A DNA stretch of 64,000 nucleotides, from assembly GCF_050947875.1 (NCBI RefSeq), contig NW_027460408.1, positions 1 through 64,000 of the forward strand, given 5' to 3'. The position numbers and the translations under genes were made by a program. This stretch comes from Dermacentor variabilis (lineage: Eukaryota; Arthropoda; Arachnida; Ixodida; Ixodidae). Under the pieces are notes generated by a model. That model did no database searches. It was not told the origin of the DNA and saw nothing but the letters and a program-made list of their open reading frames with translations. How positions within the stretch are numbered: the stretch's first letter is position 1; each line of letters opens with the position of its first letter. Positions 1 through 8,591 of this stretch are shown in pieces.

Positions 1-59
1 ATCGTGTGGTTTTGCAGAAAACTGCGTCCGCGTCTACCAAAAGATGCATGTGCATGCTA
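1..59 (+). repeat. Subrepeat S1 of the monomer (59 bp)
   Basis: First third of the monomer. It aligns with S3 with small gaps: GTTTTGCAGAAA against GTTTGGTAGAAA (10 of 12) and CGCGTCTACCAAAAG against CGCGTTCTGCCAAAAG (14 of 15 aligned, one gap). It ends in GCATGC like S2 and S3. It contains the dyad GCAG-AAAA-CTGC (14-25) and, in 51C monomers, the 12-bp palindrome at 46-57. Confidence 0.75.
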
Positions 60-119
60 AAAACGCGTTTTGGCACAAATCCATGTGCGGATGTTAAAAA
101 GAGCAGCATCGGCATGGTT
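60..119 (+). repeat. Subrepeat S2 of the monomer (60 bp)
   Basis: Middle third of the monomer. Ungapped alignment with S3 gives about 40 identical positions of 60, with shared TTGG.A.AAATCCA near the centre and a shared GCATGC end. In 68T monomers its first 12 bases form the perfect palindrome AAAACGCGTTTT. It carries the linked 91/94 diagnostic pair (GCGGGTGCT or GCGGATGTT). Confidence 0.8.
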
Positions 120-179
120 TTCACGTCGTTTGGTAGAAATCCACACGCGCGTTCTGCCAAAAGCACCATTTTCATGCAT
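120..179 (+). repeat. Subrepeat S3 of the monomer (60 bp)
   Basis: Last third of the monomer, related to S1 and S2. It holds the CG-rich stretch at 142-152, which is strictly alternating purine-pyrimidine (CACGCGCGCGT in 145G monomers). The 145 A/G site and the 178 A/C site that alternates between neighbouring monomers lie here. The A in CCAAAAG and the terminal GCATGC line up with the equivalents in S1 and S2. Confidence 0.8.
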
Positions 180-371
180 ATCGTGTGGTTTTGCAGAAAA
201 CTGCGTCCGCGTCTACCAAAAGATGCATGTGCATGCTAAAAACGCGTTTTGGCACAAATCCATGTGCGGGTGCTAAAAAGAGCAGCATCGGCATGCTTTT
301 CACGTCGTTTGGTAGAAATCCACGCGCGCGTTCTGCCAAAAGCACCATTTGCATGCCTATCGTGTGGTTTT

Positions 372-383
372 GCAGAAAACTGC
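372..383. other. Dyad GCAG-AAAA-CTGC
   Basis: A perfect 4-bp stem with an AAAA centre at monomer positions 14-25, shown here in the monomer at 359-537. It is present in nearly all units. It is broken by point changes in a few, for example the CTGAGTCC marker monomers keep CTG but lose the last C of the arm. Confidence 0.8.
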
Positions 384-403
384 GTCCGCGTCTACCAAAA
401 GAT

Positions 404-415
404 GCATGCGCATGC
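404..415. other. 12-bp palindrome GCATGCGCATGC
   Basis: Perfect palindrome at monomer positions 46-57 in 51C monomers. In 51T monomers the centre becomes GCATGTGCATGC and symmetry is lost. The C to T difference lies in a CpG. The stretch from position 44 to 57 is alternating purine-pyrimidine. Confidence 0.9.
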
Positions 416-417
416 TT

Positions 418-429
418 AAAACGCGTTTT
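418..429. other. 12-bp palindrome AAAACGCGTTTT
   Basis: Perfect palindrome at monomer positions 60-71 in 68T monomers, two bases after the previous palindrome. In 68C monomers it becomes AAAACGCGCTTT and is no longer symmetric; in the marker cassette it becomes AAAACGCACTTT. Confidence 0.9.
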
Positions 430-500
430 GGCACAAATCCATGTGCGGATGTTAAAAAGAGCAGCATCGGCATGCTTTTCACGTCGTTTGGTAGAAATCC

Positions 501-510
501 ACGCGCGCGT
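501..510. other. 10-bp palindrome ACGCGCGCGT (Z-DNA-prone tract)
   Basis: Perfect palindrome at monomer positions 143-152 in 145G monomers; 145A monomers read ACACGCGCGT. Both forms stay alternating purine-pyrimidine, a composition known to favour the Z form under torsional stress. Whether it does so here is inference. Confidence 0.85.
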
Positions 511-1611
511 TATGCCAAAAGCACCATTTGCATGCATATCGTGTGGTTTTGCAGAAAACTGCGTCCGCGTCTACCAAAAGATGCATGCGCATGCTTAAAA
601 CGCGTTTTGGCACAAATCCATGTGCGGGTGCTAAAAAGAGCAGCATCGGCATGCTTTTCACGTCGTTTGGTAGAAATCCACACGCGCGTTCTGCCAAAAG
701 CACGATTTGCATGCCTATCGTGTGGTTTTGCAGAAAACTGCGTCCGCGTCTACCAAAAGATGCATGCGCATGCTTAAAACGCGCTTTGGCACAAATCCAT
801 GTGCGGATGTTAAAAAGAGCAGCATCGGCATGCTTTTCACGTCGTTTGGTAGAAATCCACGCGCGCGTTCTGCCAAAAGCACCATTTGCATGCATATCGT
901 GTGGTTTTGCAGAAAACTGCGTCCGCGTCTACCAAAAGATGCATGCGCATGCTTAAAACGCGTTTTGGCACAAATCCATGTGCGGGTGCTAAAAAGAGCA
1001 GCATCGGCATGCTTTTCACGTCGTTTGGTAGAAATCCACACGCGCGTTCTGCAAAAAGCACCATTTGCATGCCTATCGTGTGGTTTTGCAGAAAACTGCG
1101 TCCGCGTCTACCAAAAGATGCATGCGCATGCTTAAAACGCGCTTTGGCACAAATCCATGTTCGGATGTTAAAAAGAGCAGCATCGGCATGCTTTTCACGT
1201 CGTTTGGTAGAAATCCACGCGCGCGTTCTGCCAAAAGCACCATTTGCATGCATATCGTGTGGTTTTGCAGAAAACTGCGTCCGCGTCTACCAAAAGATGC
1301 ATGCGCATGCTTAAAACGCGTTTTGGCACAAATCCATGTGCGGGTGCTAAAAAGAGCAGCATCGGCATGCTTTTCACGTCGTTTGGTAGAAATCCACACG
1401 CGCGTTCTGCCAAAAGCACCATTTGCATGCCTATCGTGTGGTTTTGCAGAAAACTGCGTCCGCGTCTACCAAAAGATGCATGCGCATGCTTAAAACGCGC
1501 TTTGGCACAAATCCATGTGCGGATGTTAAAAAGAGCAGCATCGGCATGCTTTTCACGTCGTTTGGTAGAAATCCACACGCGCGTTCTGCCAAAAGCACCA
1601 TTTGCATGCAT

Positions 1612-2506
1612 ATCGTGTGGTTTTGCAGAAAACTGCGTCCGCGTCTACCAAAAGATGCATGTGCATGCTAAAAACGCGTTTTGGCACAAATCCATGTGCG
1701 GATGTTAAAAAGAGCAGCATCGGCATGCTTTTCACGTCGTTTGGTAGAAATCCACACGCGCGTTCTGCCAAAAGCACCATTTGCATGCATATCGTGTGGT
1801 TTTGCAGAAAACTGCGTCCGCGTCTACCAAAAGATGCATGTGCATGCTAAAAACGCGTTTTGGCACAAATCCATGTGCGGATGTTTAAAAGAGCAGCATC
1901 GGCATGCTTTTCACGTCGTTTGGTAGAAATCCACACGCGCGTTCTGCCAAAAGCACCATTTGCATGCATATCGTGTGGTTTTGCAGAAAACTGCGTCCGC
2001 GTCTACCAAAAGATGCATGTGCATGCTAAAAACGCGTTTTGGCACAAATCCATGTGCGGATGTTAAAAAGAGCAGCATCGGCATGCTTTTCACGTCGTTT
2101 GGTAGAAATCCACACGCGCGTTCTGCCAAAAGCACCATTTGCATGCATATCGTGTGGTTTTGCAGAAAACTGCGTCCGCGTCTACCAAAAGATGCATGTG
2201 CATGCTAAAAACGCGTTTTGGCACAAATCCATGTGCGGGTGCTAAAAAGAGCAGCATCGGCATGCTTTTCACGTCGTTTGGTAGAAATCCACACGCGCGT
2301 TCTGCCAAAAGCACCATTTGCATGCATATCGTGTGGTTTTGCAGAAAACTGCGTCCGCGTCTACCAAAAGATGCATGTGCATGCTAAAAACGCGTTTTGG
2401 CACAAATCCATGTGCGGGTGCTAAAAAGAGCAGCATCGGCATGCTTTTCACGTCGTTTGGTAGAAATCCACACGCGCGTTCTGCCAAAAGCACCATTTGC
2501 ATGCCT
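1612..2506 (+). repeat. Single-type run of five 51T/59A monomers
   Basis: Five consecutive monomers share 51T, 59A, 68T and 145A. The first three also share GCGGATGTT, one of them with the GTTTAAAAG variant, and the last two carry GCGGGTGCT. Similar runs occur near 4,654-5,190, 7,697-8,412 and 36,108-36,645. The run lacks the 358-bp alternation seen elsewhere, so it looks like local one-monomer amplification. Confidence 0.85.
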
Positions 2507-3579
2507 ATCGTGTGGTTTTGCAGAAAACTGCGTCCGCGTCTACCAAAAGATGCATGCGCATGCTTAAAACGCGTTTTGGCACAAATCCATGTGCGGATGT
2601 TAAAAAGAGCAGCATCGGCATGCTTTTCACGTCGTTTGGTAGAAATCCACGCGCGCGTTCTGCCAAAAGCACCATTTGCATGCATATCGTGTGGTTTTGC
2701 AGAAAACTGCGTCCGCGTCTACCAAAAGATGCATGCGCATGCTTAAAACGCGTTTTGGCACAAATCCATGTGCGGGTGCTAAAAAGAGCAGCATCGGCAT
2801 GCTTTTCACGTCGTTTGGTAGAAATCCACACGCGCGTTCTGCAAAAGCACCATTTGCATGCCTATCGTGTGGTTTTGCAGAAAACTGCGTCCGCGTCTAC
2901 CAAAAGATGCATGCGCATGCTTAAAACGCGCTTTGGCACAAATCCATGTGCGGATGTTAAAAAGAGCAGCATCGGCATGCTTTTCACGTCGTTTGGTAGA
3001 AATCCACGCGCGCGTTCTGCCAAAAGCACCATTTGCATGCATATCGTGTGGTTTTGCAGAAAACTGCGTCCGCGTCTACCAAAAGATGCATGCGCATGCT
3101 TAAAACGCGTTTTGGCACAAATCCATGTGCGGGTGCTAAAAAGAGCAGCATCGGCATGCTTTTCACGTCGTTTGGTAGAAATCCACGCGCGCGTTCTGCC
3201 AAAAGCACCATTTGCATGCATATCGTGTGGTTTTGCAGAAAACTGCGTCCGCGTCTACCAAAAGATGCATGCGCATGCTTAAAACGCGTTTTGGCACAAA
3301 TCCATGTGCGGGTGCTAAAAAGAGCAGCATCGGCATGCTTTTCACGTCGTTTGGTAGAAATCCACACGCGCGTTCTGCCAAAAGCACCATTTGCATGCCT
3401 ATCGTGTGGTTTTGCAGAAAACTGCGTCCGCGTCTACCAAAAGATGCATGCGCATGCTTAAAACGCGCTTTGGCACAAATCCATGTGCGGATGTTAAAAA
3501 GAGCAGCATCGGCATGCTTTTCACGTCGTTTGGTAGAAATCCACGCGCGCGTTCTGCCAAAAGCACCATTTGCATGCAT

Positions 3580-4116
3580 ATCGTGTGGTTTTGCAGAAAA
3601 CTGCGTCCGCGTCTACCAAAAGATGCATGCTCATGCTTAAAACGCGTTTTGGCACAAATCCATGTGCGGGTGCTAAAAAGAGCAGCATCGGCATGCTTTT
3701 CACGTCGTTTGGTAGAAATGCACACGCGCGTTCTGCCAAAAGCACCATTTGCATGCATATCGTGTGGTTTTGCAGAAAACTGCGTCCGCGTCTACCAAAA
3801 GATGCATGCGCATGCTTAAAACGCACTTTGGCACAAATCCATGTGCGGGTGCTAAAAAGAGCAGCATCGGCATGCTTTTCACGTCGTTTGGTAGAAATCC
3901 ACGCGCGCGTTCTGCCAAAAGCACCATTTGCATGCCTATCGTGTGGTTTTGCAGAAAACTGAGTCCGCGTCTACCAAAAGATGCATGCGCATGCTTAAAA
4001 CGCGTTTTGGCACAAATCCATGTGCGGGTGCTAAAAAGAGCAGCATCGGCATGCTTTTCACGTCGTTTGGTAGAAATCCACACGCGCGTTCTGCCAAAAG
4101 CACCATTTGCATGCCT
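3580..4116 (+). repeat. Three-monomer marker cassette, first copy
   Basis: Three successive monomers carry a fixed series of marks: ATGCTCATGC with GAAATGCACACG, then CGCACTTTGG, then CTGAGTCC. The same order recurs starting near 11,454, 13,780, 16,451, 19,315, 21,990, 27,352, 28,420 (here without the CGCACTT mark), 32,358, 35,034, 43,269, 44,874 and 47,195. Two partial copies lacking the first mark lie near 25,030 and 25,560. No copy occurs after 47,731. The cassette is therefore a useful tag for HOR lineage. Confidence 0.88.
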
Positions 4117-7100
4117 ATCGTGTGGTTTTGCAGAAAACTGCGTCCGCGTCTACCAAAAGATGCATGCGCATGCTTAAAACGCGCTTTGGCACAAATCCAT
4201 GTTCGGATGTTAAAAAGAGCAGCATCGGCATGCTTTTCACGTCGTTTGGTAGAAATCCACGCGCGCGTTCTGCCAAAAGCACCATTTGCATGCATATCGT
4301 GTGGTTTTGCAGAAAACTGCGTCCGCGTCTACCAAAAGATGCATGCGCATGCTTAAAACGCGTTTTGGCACAAATCCATGTGCGGGTGCTAAAAAGAGCA
4401 GCATCGGCATGCTTTTCACGTCGTTTGGTAGAAATCCACACGCGCGTTCTGCCAAAAGCACCATTTGCATGCCTATCGTGTGGTTTTGCAGAAAACTGCG
4501 TCCGCGTCTACCAAAAGATGCATGCGCATGCTAAAAACGCGTTTTGGCACAAATCCATGTGCGGATGTTAAAAAGAGCAGCATCGGCATGCTTTTCACGT
4601 CGTTTGGTAGAAATCCACACGCGCGTTCTGCCAAAAGCACCATTTGCATGCATATCGTGTGGTTTTGCAGAAAACTGCGTCCGCGTCTACCAAAAGATGC
4701 ATGTGCATGCTAAAAACGCGTTTTGGCACAAATCCATGTGCGGATGTTAAAAAGAGCAGCATCGGCATGCTTTTCACGTCGTTTGGTAGAAATCCACACG
4801 CGCGTTCTGCCAAAAGCACCATTTGCATGCATATCGTGTGGTTTTGCAGAAAACTGCGTCCGCGTCTACCAAAAGATGCATGTGCATGCTAAAAACGCGT
4901 TTTGGCACAAATCCATGTGCGGATGTTAAAAAGAGCAGCATCGGCATGCTTTTCACGTCGTTTGGTAGAAATCCACACGCGCGTTCTGCCAAAAGCACCA
5001 TTTGCATGCATATCGTGTGGTTTTGCAGAAAACTGCGTCCGCGTCTACCAAAAGATGCATGTGCATGCTAAAAACGCGTTTTGGCACAAATCCATGTGCG
5101 GGTGCTAAAAAGAGCAGCATCGGCATGCTTTTCACGTCGTTTGGTAGAAATCCACACGCGCGTTCTGCCAAAAGCACCATTTGCATGCCTATCGTGTGGT
5201 TTTGCAGAAAACTGCGTCCGCGTCTACCAAAAGATGCATGCGCATGCTTAAAACGCGCTTTGGCACAAATCCATGTGCGGATGTTAAAAAGAGCAGCATC
5301 GGCATGCTTTTCACGTCGTTTGGTAGAAATCCACACGCGCGTTCTGCCAAAAGCACCATTTGCATGCATATCGTGTGGTTTTGCAGAAAACTGCGTCCGC
5401 GTCTACCAAAAGATGCATGCGCATGCTTAAAACGCGCTTTGGCACAAATCCATGTGCGGATGTTAAAAAGAGCAGCATCGGCATGCTTTTCACGTCGTTT
5501 GGTAGAAATCCACACGCGCGTTCTGCCAAAAGCACCATTTGCATGCATATCGTGTGGTTTTGCAGAAAACTGCGTCCGCGTCTACCAAAAGATGCATGCG
5601 CATGCTAAAAACGCGTTTTGGCACAAATCCATGTGCGGATGTTAAAAAGAGCAGCATCGGCATGCTTTTCACGTCGTTTGGTAGAAATCCACACGCGCGT
5701 TCTGCCAAAAGCACCATTTGCATGCATATCGTGTGGTTTTGCAGAAAACTGCGTCCGCGTCTACCAAAAGATGCATGTGCATGCTAAAAAACGCGTTTTG
5801 GCACAAATCCATGTGCGGATGTTAAAAAGAGCAGCATCGGCATGCTTTTCACGTCGTTTGGTAGAAATCCACACGCGCGTTCTGCAAAAGCACCATTTGC
5901 ATGCATATCGTGTGGTTTTGCAGAAAACTGCGTCCGCGTCTACCAAAAGATGCATGTGCATGCTAAAAACGCGTTTTGGCACAAATCCATGTGCGGATGT
6001 TAAAAAGAGCAGCATCGGCATGCTTTTCACGTCGTTTGGTAGAAATCCACACGCGCGTTCTGCCAAAAGCACCATTTGCATGCATATCGTGTGGTTTTGC
6101 AGAAAACTGCGTCCGCGTCTACCAAAAGATGCATGTGCATGCTAAAAACGCGTTTTGGCACAAATCCATGTGCGGGTGCTAAAAAGAGCAGCATCGGCAT
6201 GCTTTTCACGTCGTTTGGTAGAAATCCACACGCGCGTTCTGCCAAAAGCACCATTTGCATGCCTATCGTGTGGTTTTGAAGAAAACTGCGTCCGCGTCTA
6301 CCAAAAGATGCATGCGCATGCTTAAAACGCGCTTTGGCACAAATCCATGTGCGGATGTTAAAAAGAGCAGCATCGGCATGCTTTTCACGTCGTTTGGTAG
6401 AAATCCACACGCGCGTTCTGCCAAAAGCACCATTTGCATGCATATCGTGTGGTTTCGCAGAAAACTGCGTCCGCGTCTACCAAAAGATGCATGTGCATGC
6501 TAAAAACGCGTTTTGGCACAAATCCATGGGCGGATGTTAAAAAGAGCAGCGTCGGCATGCTTTTCACGTCGTTTGGTAGAAATCCACACGCGCGTTCTGC
6601 CAAAAGCACCATTTGCATGCATATCGTGTGGTTTTGCAGAAAACTGCGTCCGCGTCTACCAAAAGATGCATGTGCATGCTAAAAACGCGTTTTGGCACAA
6701 ATCCATGTGCGGGTGCTAAAAAGAGCAGCATCGGCATGCTTTTCACGTCGTTTGGTAGAAATCCATGCGCGCGTTCTGCCAAAAGCACCATTTGCATGCC
6801 TATCGTGTGGTTTTGCAGAAAACTGCGTCCGCGTCTACCAAAAGATGCATGCGCATGCTTAAAACGCGTTTTGGCACAAATCCATGTGCGGATGTTAAAA
6901 AGAGCAGCATCGGCATGCTTTTCACGTCGTTTGGTAGAAATCCACGCGCGCGTTCTGCCAAAAGCACCATTTGCATGCATATCGTGTGGTTTTGCAGAAA
7001 ACTGCGTCCGCGTCTACCAAAAGATGCATGCGCATGCTTAAAACGCGTTTTGGCACAAATCCATGTACGGGTGCTAAAAAGAGCAGCATCGGCATGCTTT

Positions 7101-7696
7101 TCACGTCGTTTGGTAGAAATCCACACGCGCGTTCTGCAAAAAGCACCATTTGCATGCCTATCGTGTGGTTTTGCAGAAAACTGCGTCCGCGTCTACCAAA
7201 AGATGCATGCGCATGCTTAAAACGCGCTTTGGCACAAATCCATGTTCGGATGTTAAAAAGAGCAGCATCGGCATGCTTTTCACGTCGTTTGGTAGAAATC
7301 CACGCGCGCGTTCTGCCAAAAGCACCATTTGCATGCATATCGTGTGGTTTTGCAGAAAACTGCGTCCGCGTCTACCAAAAGATGCATGCGCATGCTTAAA
7401 ACGCGTTTTGGCACAAATCCATGTGCGGGTGCTAAAAAGAGCAGCATCGGCATGCTTTTCACGTCGTTTGGTAGAAATCCACACGCGCGTTCTGCCAAAA
7501 GCACCATTTGCATGCCTATCGTGTGGTTTTGCAGAAAACTGCGTCCGCGTCTACCAAAAGATGCATGCGCATGCTTAAAACGCGCTTTGGCACAAATCCA
7601 TGTGCGGATGTTAAAAAGAGCAGCATCGGCATGCTTTTCACGTCGTTTGGTAGAAATCCACACGCGCGTTCTGCCAAAAGCACCATTTGCATGCAT

Positions 7697-8412
7697 ATCG
7701 TGTGGTTTTGCAGAAAACTGCGTCCGCGTCTACCAAAAGATGCATGCGCATGCTAAAAACGCGTTTTGGCACAAATCCATGTGCGGATGTTAAAAAGAGC
7801 AGCATCGGCATGCTTTTCACGTCGTTTGGTAGAAATCCACACGCGCGTTCTGCCAAAAGCACCATTTGCATGCATATCGTGTGGTTTTGCAGAAAACTGC
7901 GTCCGCGTCTACCAAAAGATGCATGTGCATGTTAAAAACGCGTTTTGGCACAAATCCATGTGCGGATGTTAAAAAGAGCAGCATCGGCATGCTTTTCACG
8001 TCGTTTGGTAGAAATCCACACGCGCGTTCTGCCAAAAGCACCATTTGCATGCATATCGTGTGGTTTTGCAGAAAACTGCGTCCGCGTCTACCAAAAGATG
8101 CATGTGCATGCTAAAAACGCGTTTTGGCACAAATCCATGTGCGGATGTTAAAAAGAGCAGCATCGGCATGCTTTTCACGTCGTTTGGTAGAAATCCACAC
8201 GCGCGTTCTGCCAAAAGCACCATTTGCATGCATATCGTGTGGTTTTGCAGAAAACTGCGTCCGCGTCTACCAAAAGATGCATGTGCATGCTAAAAACGCG
8301 TTTTGGCACAAATCCATGTGCGGGTGCTAAAAAGAGCAGCATCGGCATGCTTTTCACGTCGTTTGGTAGAAATCCACACGCGCGTTCTGCCAAAAGCACC
8401 ATTTGCATGCCT
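7697..8412 (+). repeat. Single-type monomer run
   Basis: Four monomers of 59A type follow each other; the first keeps 51C with 59A, the others are 51T/59A. One carries GCATGTTAAAA at 7,929. The same run with the same rare variant recurs at 39,152-39,867, inside block B copy 2. Confidence 0.8.
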
Positions 8413-8591
8413 ATCGTGTGGTTTTGCAGAAAACTGCGTCCGCGTCTACCAAAAGATGCATGCGCATGCTTAAAACGCGCTTTGGCACAAATCCATGTGC
8501 GGATGTTAAAAAGAGCAGCATCGGCATGCTTTTCACGTCGTTTGGTAGAAATCCACACGCGCGTTCTGCCAAAAGCACCATTTGCATGCAT

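Larger units (their letters stand above)
1..179 (+). repeat. Reference monomer (51T/59A type)
   Basis: First complete unit, used here to define monomer positions 1-179 from ATCGTGTGG. Comparison with later units shows recurring diagnostic sites: 51 C/T, 59 T/A (linked to 51), 68 C/T, 91 G/A with 94 C/T (linked), 145 A/G and 178 A/C. The common types are 51C-59T-68C-91A-145G following 178C, 51C-59T-68T-91G-145A following 178A, and 51T-59A-68T. This particular copy also carries two less common changes: GCATGG for GCATGC at 112-117 and TCATGC for GCATGC at 172-177. Both recur 8,591 bp downstream. Confidence 0.95.
1..2590 (+). repeat. Block A, copy 1 (repeated 8,591 bp downstream)
   Basis: This stretch matches 8,592-11,180 at a constant offset of 8,591 bp, which is 48 monomers less one base. 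Rare shared variants prove that the blocks are copies and not merely similar monomers: CATGGTTTTC at 115, TTTTCATGC at 169, TTATGCC at 510, GCACGATTT at 701, CTGCAAAAAGC near 1,050, GTTCGG near 1,160 and GTTTAAAAG near 1,883 all recur at the offset. The match is lost around 2,590, where this copy has GCGGATGTT and the other GCGGGTGCT. Its left end lies outside the window. Confidence 0.9.

Noticed and set aside
404..415. ATGCATGC-like motif as a plant RY regulatory element
   Set aside because: The match is part of a palindromic satellite segment repeated hundreds of times with no gene nearby; a promoter role has no support.
349..777. Recurring 142-codon open frame on the + strand, repeated every 179 bp, and similar 77- to 138-codon frames on the - strand
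   Set aside because: They begin at TTG inside TTTGCATGC in most copies, overlap their own neighbours in shifted frames, exist on both strands, and follow only from 179 = 3n+2 with few stops. No start context, no domain, no codon-level constraint. I treat them as non-coding.
2842..2850. One-base deletion CTGCAAAAGC as a sequencing error
   Set aside because: The identical change occurs at 34,296 in the block copy, so it is more likely a real inherited variant than an error.
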